From NCBI RefSeq assembly GCF_964033635.1, contig NZ_OZ035533.1, positions 5,084,001 to 5,148,000 of the forward strand: a stretch of DNA of 64,000 nt, written 5' to 3'. Positions 33,772 through 41,301 of the stretch are shown here, in pieces. The notes below the pieces were generated by a model. The model had not been told where the DNA came from. It ran no database searches and saw only the letters and a list, made by a program, of their open reading frames with translations. Position numbers and translations under genes: made by a program. The stretch is from Chitinophaga sp. MM2321. GTDB taxonomy: Bacteria > Bacteroidota > Bacteroidia > Chitinophagales > Chitinophagaceae. Within the stretch, counting starts at the first letter, position 1. Each line of letters begins with the position of its first letter.

Positions 33772-34673
33772 CCCCTGGTGGGGCTGGTGCTTACAAAACA
33801 GATGCGCAAGCGCATCTATTTTGTAAGCACTTGATAAAGCTTAGATCGACAAATTATCGGTCCTGACATTGGGGACCATTATAAACAGTCTACGTAGTAG
33901 GAGAAGTAAAAAATCAGAAACTATTTATTCCTTCACGAAAGATGTTTTAAATACTTGCTTGAAATTAGCACAAAGAGAAAAAGTTGGGAATCAAGAAATT
34001 TATGAATTGTTAGGTCATAATGAACTCCTTCTTGCTCAAAAAAGACTAGCAGATGATAAAGCCGGTATGGTACCTCTTGCTTCTTATCAAAGTGCCGTTG
34101 TGTATTTTAAACATGCCAAAAATGAGGCTAAGCATCAAGAAGCAAGAAATCTATATGCTGACCAAAAAGAGAAAGTTGTACTTCAAAAAGTCAGCATAGA
34201 AATATCGGACTTACCTACTAAGAGGTATTTTAATGAAATAAAGAACTTAATAGATCGGCTACTGGACCAAGAACCCACGTTTCCTTATGTTTTCCTTGTT
34301 CACAATAAAGAATTTTTAAAACCTGAAGAAGAATTACCTTCGGATGATAACGGAACATCCTCAATGTTCCGGGTTAGTATTTTTGATAAGAATAATAACA
34401 GTAAAACTTTACAATCTGAGAAAGAACGAGAAACTCATAGTAAATTTCGCGCACTTGCTTTTCAGTTGCAAACGTTTATACTTCCCCTAATGGAAGGGTT
34501 ATTTAGAAAAGCTAACCAAAAGGGCCGAATGGATTGTGCAGAAGTCCTTAGCTTCTTTAAGTACCTGGTTCTCCCAATGTTTAGAAATTTCAAATGATGA
34601 AGATAAATTATCCTTTTCATGCATAGAGTTATTAGGCAATGGTATTAAGCAATTAGCATGGGGGAAACAATAA

Positions 34674-35081
34674 ATATGACTTAAAGGATTGCACAGATGC
34701 TGAATAACTTTATAGGGATCATTTACTCTAAAACATCAGCAGAGCTTCACCATCCTATTACTTATCTACTCTGAGAGTTGAAGGTAGCACCAGGATATTA
34801 ACTAACTTTGATTAGCGTATGTCGACAAGGTATGGAATGCCTATCTTTTTTTAACCAGCTCCCTACCTAATAGTTTATTAGATACAATGCGTTTACAATC
34901 AGGAGGGAATGCTCTTTGAATTTCTCCATCTATAAAATTTAAAAAATTCATTACTTTAAGTTATTTCGCTACTTGATGAAATAATGCAAAGCAGACCCAT
35001 CGAGGCCATTATAGGAATTATTACAATACAGTCTCTGCTACCAAGGCCAGAATCATACAGATCCCTAGCGCATTTATTTAG
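34674..35081. other. AT-rich spacer without a gene
   Basis: About 400 bases between the decayed gene and the lipoprotein gene. Only short frames occur on either strand, and no repeats or RNA-like folds were recognised. It could be further remains of decayed genes. Confidence 0.5.
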
Positions 35082-35663
35082 TTACTTGAATTTGGCAGGC
35101 TTCCAGCCGTCGTTGGTTTTCACTACACCAAATTTTCGTTGCTGAATAGTATCCGGCATTTTCTTATCTTCATCCAGGTAGTAGTTCCAAAATGGTGTAA
35201 AACTATGCCGTTTTACTGTGTAGGTAATATCTGCAGCATTGAAAGCAGGAATTTCCTGTATGCTTTCAACTTTATTAAAGTCGACTTCACAGGTCTTAAA
35301 CCTGCTATTATACATAAATTCACCCGTATTCCCCTGTTTACGAGGATTGTTGTCTTCCTCAGTTATAAATTTCTTTGCTTCTGGTGTCGGAGTAACCCGA
35401 AAACGATAGTTGATAACAAACAAGCCACCAGAACCCAGATATTCAACCTTAAACATTCCCTTTTCTTGTAAAACATAATAAAAGCTGGGCAATGAATCCT
35501 TATCATAGGCAATAAACCCATATTCAATATTCACATCGTTGATTTCGGGAAAGGTAGAATGTTCTTTGATCATTTTTTCAGCCTTACCAGTGCTCAACTT
35601 ATCACTACAGCTATAAAGAAGAAACAATAAACACGTAATCAGGAGGTGGTTAACAGTTCTCAT
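35082..35663 (-). CDS. Putative lipoprotein of unknown function
   Basis: 193 residues with a type II signal: MRTVNHLLITCLLFLLYSC, lipobox LLYSC, Cys19. The mature protein is polar with several beta-rich segments (PEINDVNIEYGFIAYD, MFKVEYLGSGGLFVINYRFR, NAADITYTVKRHSFTPFWNY) and ends DGWKPAKFK. No family recognised. Probably anchored in the outer or inner membrane facing the periplasm. Isolated gene in the AT-rich zone, nearest neighbours more than 400 nt away. Codon use is more AT-rich than in the housekeeping part. Confidence 0.75.
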   Translation of the reverse strand: MRTVNHLLITCLLFLLYSCSDKLSTGKAEKMIKEHSTFPEINDVNIEYGFIAYDKDSLPSFYYVLQEKGMFKVEYLGSGGLFVINYRFRVTPTPEAKKFITEEDNNPRKQGNTGEFMYNSRFKTCEVDFNKVESIQEIPAFNAADITYTVKRHSFTPFWNYYLDEDKKMPDTIQQRKFGVVKTNDGWKPAKFK

Positions 35664-35756
35664 ATGTGGTATTTTGTTTGCATTCTAATATAACAAATTC
35701 TCAAAGATTAACAAACTACAATTGCGCATATAGTCTTTAGTACAGGTCAAAGTCCT

Positions 35757-35858
35757 TTATAGCATTTGCTTCTCTGCTCGTTTTATAAAATATGTAATAA
35801 GTTCAATTTGGGATTCAACAGTAGAATCTGAAAGTTTAGTTATAATATCATCTCTCAT
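35757..35858 (-). CDS. Possible small ORF (33 aa)
   Basis: ATG 35858 to TAA 35757; charged helical peptide beginning MRDDIITKLSDSTVE and ending KRAEKQML. It follows another small frame on the same strand by about 50 nt. It may be the remnant of a decayed gene. No family recognised; weakly supported. Confidence 0.25.
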   Translation of the reverse strand: MRDDIITKLSDSTVESQIELITYFIKRAEKQML

Positions 35859-35910
35859 TTAATACAAAAATTTTGGTCAGTCAGATGTCTAACAATTACT
35901 TAAGGATTTT

Positions 35911-36051
35911 TCAAGCCTCCTTATATGAAGAGAACAAGTAGATATGTTCCACTATATCTATTATTTCCTCTTCTTTTAAACTCATTTTTTCCGAATTCAA
36001 GTAGATATAACATAAACTGATGTAATTAAACCGGTTCATTTCATCGGTCAT
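35911..36051 (-). CDS. Possible small ORF (46 aa)
   Basis: ATG 36051 to TGA 35911; begins MTDEMNRFNYISLCYIYL and contains KMSLKEEEIIDIVEHIYLF, an amphipathic helical composition. Same strand and adjacent to the 33-residue frame. Supported only by composition. Confidence 0.28.
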   Translation of the reverse strand: MTDEMNRFNYISLCYIYLNSEKMSLKEEEIIDIVEHIYLFSSYKEA

Positions 36052-36198
36052 TTCATGGTGCCGTTACGACTGTTATAAAAAAGAGATTCTACATCTGAAA
36101 AACGAAAAGATCACGATTTAAATTTTGCTAAATTATAGGTATATTGATATAATAATACCATACAATTTTTAGTACTACTACTCTATCAAATAATTCAT

Positions 36199-36978
36199 AT
36201 GTATCAAATTCATGCAGATATTTTTAGGAAAATCGCTTTATACGTAAATATTACCAGGCAGTTCAAAGATGATATAAAGGGAATTAACGTGAGTAATGAG
36301 ATTGAAGAACATTTCGGTAAGACATATTGCAGGGTATATATTAATATTGAATTAAAAGAAGATTCAACAAATAGCTACAAATTGTACCAATCAATTCAGA
36401 ATGATTTTTATAGATATGGAGAGAAAGACTACTTTTCCTTCCACCTTAGGACAGGCTGGAGGGATAGTGAAGAGCTTCTGCAAAACATTAGGGAGCATAC
36501 TCATTATGATTATATTTGGAACCTGCTATATTGGCATCTTCAAAAAGATGGCATTAAGGTAAAAGAAGAGATGTTTAAAAGCCAATGGCATTTAAGGAAT
36601 AAACGGCAGGAACAAGATGAAAAATGGCAGCAGAAAAGAAATCTTATCGAAGACGCCGTGGATACAGTGTCTCCTGAAGTTGGCCAACTTATTGCGACAC
36701 GACAATGGAGAGGTAGTCCGCTGAGAATTGGCATAGTCGAAAATGTGATCGTGCCCAATAAACGTCAATCGTTTTCACTAGAGCTATCCGAGCTTAAAAA
36801 GGATTTAACACCTGGAAAAATAAAAATGATCCTTGGGTCTAAAACAGAAATATATGCTATTGTGCGCCCCCATGAACTACCAAATGGAATCGGGAAGGCC
36901 GAGCTACTGGCATCTATTGAGCGAGGTGATGATATAAGAGGATTAATGTGGAGAAGACCTCATGAACTTTGGGAGTAG
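36199..36978 (+). CDS. Orphan protein of unknown function
   Basis: 259 residues, no signal or membrane segment, probably cytosolic. The N-terminal half has alternating strands and helices (GKTYCRVYINIELKEDSTN, KDYFSFHLRTGWRDSEELLQ). A charged helix of about 40 residues rich in Gln, Lys and Glu (RNKRQEQDEKWQQKRNL) marks the middle. The C-terminal third (GSPLRIGIVENVIVPNKRQ, GSKTEIYAIVRPHELPNGIG) looks like a second domain. The frame is well formed and AT-rich like its surroundings, which suggests horizontal acquisition. No family recognised. Confidence 0.65.
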   Translation: MYQIHADIFRKIALYVNITRQFKDDIKGINVSNEIEEHFGKTYCRVYINIELKEDSTNSYKLYQSIQNDFYRYGEKDYFSFHLRTGWRDSEELLQNIREHTHYDYIWNLLYWHLQKDGIKVKEEMFKSQWHLRNKRQEQDEKWQQKRNLIEDAVDTVSPEVGQLIATRQWRGSPLRIGIVENVIVPNKRQSFSLELSELKKDLTPGKIKMILGSKTEIYAIVRPHELPNGIGKAELLASIERGDDIRGLMWRRPHELWE

Positions 36979-37590
36979 CCTTTTGTAAATCTTGAATACA
37001 TTATGAATCGTCCTAAAAAAAGTTGACGGTTAAAATTACACTCGATTATCCTCTGCACTTCAGACAATAATAAAATTACAAGTTCCAAATCCATCTAGTA
37101 GCCTCACAAGAAAGAGGTTCTTCCAACTCAATTTGAAGCCCCTCTTATCGAGCTGTCCTTTTGGGGTTCGTATTTTTTAAGTGTGGATTCTACCAAAGGC
37201 TCTTCAGAGGTACCATTACATTATCCTTTTCCCTTTAGCCCCTAGACAGTAATTCCCACATTATATTTTTAAGTTTGCTTCAGGTATAAATTATAAAACC
37301 AAAAATCACAAAATTCACAAAATCAACTTCCCTTATAATCCATTGAATATTAATTTATTGTGAATAATTCAAATCTAACTCCCCACCAACTTATATTTAA
37401 TTTCACTCAAATTAACTTATAATACTCTTATTATCAATTGTTTAGAATGTTTTTATTTTATTTAAACAAAATATATTGTAAATTTTTATATAAGTTATTG
37501 AAAACCGGCTTGCATCTGCTGTTTTAATCTATTTATTTTCAAAGAGTTATAAAATAATGTATGGGTCCTGGGTTCGAATCCTTTCTAAAA
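36979..37590. other. AT-rich spacer; possible tRNA scar
   Basis: About 600 bases with no credible gene. Near its end, GGGTTCGAATCC (37571-37582) matches a tRNA T-loop with part of its stem, but the opposite stem and the other arms are missing. It may be the remnant of a tRNA 3' end left by an integration event, or chance. Confidence 0.3.
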
Positions 37591-37689
37591 TTAAAAATGA
37601 GTACTTTTTAGATAAGGAGCTAATTGGTCGTAGATGTAGCTCGAAAGAAGATTAAAAATAATTCCGAGAATAATTTCTGTAATACTCAT
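37591..37689 (-). CDS. Small membrane peptide A (32 aa), paralogue of peptide B
   Basis: ATG 37689 to TAA 37591. It begins MSITEIILGIIFNLLSSYIY, one hydrophobic segment, and continues DQLAPYLKSTHF. It matches the frame at 39065-39169 at M..(E)..I.GI..N.LSSYIY..L, and DNA identity extends over about 85 nt including the upstream ATTCAAATATAATGA. Differences are spread as expected for diverged coding copies. The short length, single membrane segment and Tyr-rich end resemble type I toxins or detached N-terminal anchors. It lies 51 nt after the 387-codon orphan gene, on the same strand. Confidence 0.5.
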   Translation of the reverse strand: MSITEIILGIIFNLLSSYIYDQLAPYLKSTHF

Positions 37690-37739
37690 TATTCAAATAT
37701 AATGAATTATAGAAAACCATGTATCTCCTATAAACATCT

Positions 37740-38903
37740 TTACTTTTCCCTATGATCAACTTTAGTTCGATCAAGTTCGAACGGTCTATATTTTAACTTC
37801 ATTTTTCTTTTTGACATCCATTTCTCCAAAAGCGATAGATGTTTGACCTGGATTGTATTTGTGTATTCTAAAAAGTCATGCCCTTTAAGAATATATAAAA
37901 TGTCTCCGGTGCCTATAATTCTTGTTCTTTCTCCAGCTTGCAAATTGTTTTTGAGAATTGCATATCTTATATTGATTACATTCTGCTGAACAAATAATAC
38001 CGAGTCTACTATCACTATCCGCATGTCCTTCAGCTGTAGTATATCTCCTTTCTGAATAATGAAATGCTCTAAAAACTCTGATTGCTGGTAATTGATATTT
38101 TTTATTTTCTCTGATAGTAAATAGTTATCGTATATATATATAAATAATTCCTTATAAATAAGTTTATTATGTCCATACTCACTTTTGATTTCCTTTTCAA
38201 GGGCTTCAACAAATTTTCCTATATGAATATGAATCTCATCAATTGTTTTGGCACCTTTAATTTTAATAGGTACATCACAACTCAACAATATAAATCGAAT
38301 TGAACACAGTTTTAATCCAAATAATTTATTTATTTCGATATCCGTTATGCTAAATAGTTTCTTTTCTCTTGCATATATTCTTCTTGATTTGTCAGCCAGT
38401 TGATGTAGATTGAGAAATTGTGCTACATCCAATTCAAAATCGGAATGCATAACACTTTTATATTTGCCCCCTAAATCTGTAAGAAGATATTTTTCTGCAT
38501 AATTTGCCTCCGGCCACAAATCTATCCCCTTAATTTTAATCGAAGTTTCAGGATTTAAATATCTTTCAAATTGTATTACTGCATATGATGCAAGACTTTC
38601 GTAAAGATGCCTGAACTCTATGATACGTAGTAATCTTTTCTTTTCATCGTACCTTTCTCTGCCTCTATTTGTTGATAATGAGAACGTATAATTCGGTGGC
38701 TTTTGAAAAAGGGTTTGTTGTTTGTTGTAAGTCAATCCATCAAAAATTTCATTGCACAAAATACTATAGGAAATTCGTATATATTTATTCCCATAAGTCT
38801 CAGAATATTCATAACCAATATTAACTTCTGCTATATATTCTTTATAATCAATTGTTTCGTGTATTCTATCAAATAAAAAATCTGCTAACTTTAACGAATC
38901 CAT
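37740..38903 (-). CDS. Orphan protein of unknown function, flanked by two small membrane peptides
   Basis: 387 residues, no signal peptide, mixed alpha/beta, basic. Visible parts: an N-terminal half with VNIGYEYSETYGNKYIRISY and a middle helix-rich region (YESLASYAVIQFERYLNPET, DVAQFLNLHQLADKSRRIYA). The C-terminal beta-rich segment (EFLEHFIIQKGDILQLKDMR, RIIGTGDILYILKGHDFLEY) is probably a small barrel. The end is very basic (KWMSKRKMKLKYRP). No family recognised. Small peptide B lies upstream and peptide A downstream on the same strand, so the three could be one transcript. Strongly AT-rich, consistent with recent acquisition. Confidence 0.65.
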   Translation of the reverse strand: MDSLKLADFLFDRIHETIDYKEYIAEVNIGYEYSETYGNKYIRISYSILCNEIFDGLTYNKQQTLFQKPPNYTFSLSTNRGRERYDEKKRLLRIIEFRHLYESLASYAVIQFERYLNPETSIKIKGIDLWPEANYAEKYLLTDLGGKYKSVMHSDFELDVAQFLNLHQLADKSRRIYAREKKLFSITDIEINKLFGLKLCSIRFILLSCDVPIKIKGAKTIDEIHIHIGKFVEALEKEIKSEYGHNKLIYKELFIYIYDNYLLSEKIKNINYQQSEFLEHFIIQKGDILQLKDMRIVIVDSVLFVQQNVINIRYAILKNNLQAGERTRIIGTGDILYILKGHDFLEYTNTIQVKHLSLLEKWMSKRKMKLKYRPFELDRTKVDHREK

Positions 38904-39064
38904 GTTGTAAATAGTTAATAATCAATTTTTTTGTAGAAAAACATCTTAGAGTCCGTTGTAATTATAACGTCAATATAAGTAGAATGTAATTATACCCAAA
39001 GAATAAAGTAATGAATATCAGTGTATTACTAAGCGGAGAGAAGAGGTATGAGCATCTGATTCTT

Positions 39065-39169
39065 TTATTTCAAAAAGAGCACTTTTTTTCGAAATTGTGA
39101 TAATCTTTCGTAAATGTAACTGGAAAGAAAATTCAGGAGAATTCCGAAAATCATCTCTTTAACGCCCAT
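39065..39169 (-). CDS. Small membrane peptide B (34 aa), paralogue of peptide A
   Basis: ATG 39169 to TAA 39065. It begins MGVKEMIFGILLNFLSSYIY, one transmembrane-length hydrophobic stretch, then a basic end ERLSQFRKKVLFLK. Paralogous to peptide A. On this strand TATATTTG stands 4 nt before the ATG; if used as the promoter -7 box the mRNA would be essentially leaderless, but no -33 box is seen. A plus-strand gene begins at 39182, so the intervening 12 bp must serve both starts. Confidence 0.5.
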   Translation of the reverse strand: MGVKEMIFGILLNFLSSYIYERLSQFRKKVLFLK

Positions 39170-39181
39170 GATTCAAATATA

Positions 39182-39778
39182 ATGATTAGTCAAAAAGAAA
39201 TACGTGTGTTGCTAAGAAAGGCTGAAAACAAATTCATTTCAAAAAATATGGCCTCACAGATCTTAAAGCTGGATGGTAAAAAAACCATTGAAACACTAAC
39301 TTATTTAGAAACCCAGGGCTTTATTGAAAAAGTAGGAAACATACAACTCTGGCAACAATCGTTTAAAGGTAAATTATTATCTAATAAAAGATTTACTCAG
39401 GAATTTAAGGTGGATACTTTGAGAAAACATTTAAAAGAGCTTATAGAAAGAATAGAGATAATTAATTCTTCGAAACAGTATCCTGATTATGTGGCTTATA
39501 TAAAGATAACCAGCGAATATCCCATTGAGAACAGAAGCGATGGCATTCATGTTGCTTATTCCTTAAACCGGAAAAAAATTACAAATAAAGAATATCGTTC
39601 AGCATCAAACAAACTGAGACAACAATATAGTGGCACTTTGGGAAATATCGTTGAATATCATTCTTATCCTCACGAGGCCATCAGAGCTTTTCTAAAGTCA
39701 GGAAGCCATGTTTTAAAATTAAGAAAATATGAGAAGGATGAAATAGTACAAATTGAAGGTTATAGCCTGGTAGGATGA
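39182..39778 (+). CDS. Winged-helix N-terminal protein of unknown function
   Basis: 198 residues. The first 60 look like a winged helix-turn-helix (EIRVLLRKAENKFISKNMAS, KKTIETLTYLETQGFIEKVG) with the wing ending QLWQQSFKGK. The rest is basic alpha/beta (HLKELIERIEIINSSKQYPD, NRKKITNKEYRSASNKLRQQ) and reminiscent of antitoxin-like nucleotidyltransferase folds, without the GS..D motif. It is divergently placed 12 nt from small peptide B and could regulate that promoter. It lies 130 nt upstream of the Fic gene. A transcriptional regulator or toxin-antitoxin component is plausible but unproven. Confidence 0.6.
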   Translation: MISQKEIRVLLRKAENKFISKNMASQILKLDGKKTIETLTYLETQGFIEKVGNIQLWQQSFKGKLLSNKRFTQEFKVDTLRKHLKELIERIEIINSSKQYPDYVAYIKITSEYPIENRSDGIHVAYSLNRKKITNKEYRSASNKLRQQYSGTLGNIVEYHSYPHEAIRAFLKSGSHVLKLRKYEKDEIVQIEGYSLVG

Positions 39779-39812
39779 AAATAATTTTACCCGAATGAAA
39801 TTTCATGGCCCT

Positions 39813-39911
39813 ATGCGGAGATTAGAAGACTTATTCTCCGCATAATTTGCGGGTATTACCTGACTTTTGCGGAGAATAAGTAGTATATTCGACGCAAAGA
39901 ATGCGGAGAAT
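39813..39911 (+). promoter_or_regulatory. Inverted and repeated operator in front of the fic gene
   Basis: ACTTATTCTCCGCA (39829-39842) and TGCGGAGAATAAGT (39868-39881) are a perfect 14-bp inverted repeat 25 nt apart. Two further TGCGGAGA copies stand at 39814 and 39902, the last overlapping the first possible fic ATG. The layout suits cooperative autorepression, perhaps by the winged helix at the Fic C-terminus or by the preceding gene product. Confidence 0.6.
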
Positions 39912-41034
39912 GAACCGAATATATATATACCAGCAGCCCCAGTGGCCTGATTTTCAATGGGATGAGCAAATTATAAGTTCTCTCCTGGCTGATATACGTT
40001 ACCGTCAAGGGCGGCTGCTTGGCCGCATGGAAGGTCTTGGTTTTAGTTTGAGAGCCGAGGCTAGTCTTCAAACCCTTACACTTGATGTTCTTAAATCCAG
40101 TGAGATCGAAGGCGAAATTCTCAACCCTGATCAAGTCCGCTCATCCATCGCCCGCCGTCTGGGAATGGACGTTGCCGGGCTTGTTCCTTCTGACCGTCAT
40201 GTGGATGGCGTTGTTGAAATGATGCTGGATGCAACCCAACAATATCAGTTACCGCTTACAGATGACCGTTTATTCGGCTGGCATGCTGCTTTATTTCCGA
40301 CGGGAAGAAGCTGGATGTATAAAATCGTTGTAGGTGGCTGGCGAGACAATACCAAAGATGATCCCATGCAGGTTGTTTCTGGTTTCATGGGAAAAGAGAA
40401 AGTGCATTACCAGGCTCCTGATTCAGCATTACTGGATAAAGAAATGATCCGGTTTTTAAATTGGTTTAACGCTAAAAAAAATATAGATGCAGTCTTAAAA
40501 GCAGCAATCGCTCATTTATGGTTTGTAACAATCCACCCCTTTGACGATGGTAACGGTCGTATTGCCCGTGCAGTTGCAGATATGCAACTTGCCAGAGCAG
40601 ATAACAGTGCCCAGCGTTTTTACAGCATGTCCACACAAATCAAGGCGGAGCGTAATGCTTATTACGATATACTAGAGAAGACCCAAAAAGGTTCTTTAGA
40701 TGTAACGAAATGGCTTGAATGGTTTTTGCAATGCCTGGCCAGAGCTTTAGCTACTACAGATGAAACACTTGCTGGTGTCATGAAAAAAGCACGTTTCTGG
40801 GAAAATCCGTTAGCAGCAACTTTTAATGACAGGCAAAAATTAATGTTGAATAAATTGATGGATGGTTTTGATGGAAAACTCACATCTTCTAAATGGGCAA
40901 AGATTGCCAAATGTTCTCAGGATACAGCTACACGCGATATACAGGATTTAATTGCAAAAGATATTCTCATGAAAGAACCTGCTGGCGGCAGAAGTACAAG
41001 CTATATCTTAAAACAGGAAGAGCCGTCTTTGTAA
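39910..41034 (+). CDS. Fic/DOC family AMP-transferase with N-terminal inhibitory motif
   Basis: 374 residues from ATG 39910 (ATG 39901 is also in frame but lies in the operator). Fic enzymes usually transfer AMP from ATP to a hydroxyl of a target protein. The N-terminal region (IYIYQQPQWPDFQWDEQIIS) is of the DUF4172 type. Ser63-x3-Glu67-Gly68 (SSEIEG) is the class II inhibitory helix whose Glu blocks ATP binding. The active-site loop HPFDDGNGRIAR starts at about His209. A winged helix at the C-terminus (SSKWAKIAKCSQDTATRDIQ) probably binds DNA. Intact catalytic His and Arg; target unknown. Regulation of host or defence genes is possible. Confidence 0.93.
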   Translation: MNRIYIYQQPQWPDFQWDEQIISSLLADIRYRQGRLLGRMEGLGFSLRAEASLQTLTLDVLKSSEIEGEILNPDQVRSSIARRLGMDVAGLVPSDRHVDGVVEMMLDATQQYQLPLTDDRLFGWHAALFPTGRSWMYKIVVGGWRDNTKDDPMQVVSGFMGKEKVHYQAPDSALLDKEMIRFLNWFNAKKNIDAVLKAAIAHLWFVTIHPFDDGNGRIARAVADMQLARADNSAQRFYSMSTQIKAERNAYYDILEKTQKGSLDVTKWLEWFLQCLARALATTDETLAGVMKKARFWENPLAATFNDRQKLMLNKLMDGFDGKLTSSKWAKIAKCSQDTATRDIQDLIAKDILMKEPAGGRSTSYILKQEEPSL

Positions 41035-41100
41035 ATTGATACTTGAACAACATCCAATACATCAACTTACGGATAATCATCCTTTCATAACTACCAAGTG

Positions 41101-41149
41101 CCTGCAAACGAAGAAAGCTGCCTTATCGGCAGCTTTCTTCGTTTGCAGG
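41101..41149. terminator. Perfect 22-bp hairpin after fic
   Basis: CCTGCAAACGAAGAAAGCTGCC and its exact complement surround the loop TTATC, about 65 nt after the fic stop. No T-run follows. It is longer than most terminators and may be a REP-like palindrome or a bidirectional transcription barrier between fic and the convergent susD. Confidence 0.6.
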
Positions 41150-41301
41150 ACAGCATTTCAACAATCTTACTTTCCCGGCATATATTCCAGGTAAAACCTC
41201 TCAAATGAAGTGGTTACATGAAAATCGGGCTTGGGTGTACCGAGGTTGACCCACTGAATAAAAAATAAAACCTGCTTTTTATGTTCTCTTCAATTAAATT
41301 T

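Larger units (their letters stand above)
32580..33883 (+). mobile_element. IS3-family insertion sequence (about 1304 bp)
   Basis: Ends are inverted: TATAATGGTCCCC at 32580 and its complement GGGGACCATTATA ending 33883, followed inward by less exact AGGTCCGGTA/TATCGGTCCT. The direct repeat AAC flanks both sides (32577-32579 and 33884-33886), a 3-bp target duplication as usual for IS3. Inside are overlapping orfA and orfB with a slippery A8G. Ends could alternatively be drawn at TGG/CCA (32585-33878), but then no duplication is seen. The element looks intact and possibly active. No second copy is present in this window. Confidence 0.88.
32366..34673 (+). pseudogene. Decayed gene of unknown function interrupted by the IS3 element
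   Basis: Left of the IS, two overlapping open stretches occur: frame A (32366-32524, with YNFLAFVNLLDCLNHIKTDD) and frame B (32500-32579, with QVIKNIIESPLFSKDDFNGI). If the IS and one AAC copy are removed, frame B continues past the junction as TVYVVGEVKNQKLFIPSRKM before a stop. The long frame to the right (to 34597, 242 codons counting an unlikely start inside the IS end) lacks a good start. After about 34490 the neighbouring frame becomes open and coding-like (AEWIVQKSLASLSTW, then CIELLGNGIKQLAW) to TAA at 34671. Frame B and this tail share the same frame. I infer one old gene carrying the IS and compensating frameshifts; no family recognised. Confidence 0.45.

Noticed and set aside
32585..33878. 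IS ends drawn at TGGTCCCC/GGGGACCA
   Set aside because: This gives no direct target duplication, whereas extending to TATAATGG gives AAC on both sides and restores a reading frame on excision.
37563..37585. A tRNA gene at the GGGTTCGAATCC motif
   Set aside because: Only a T-loop-like stretch; the stem does not close and no acceptor, D or anticodon arm is present.
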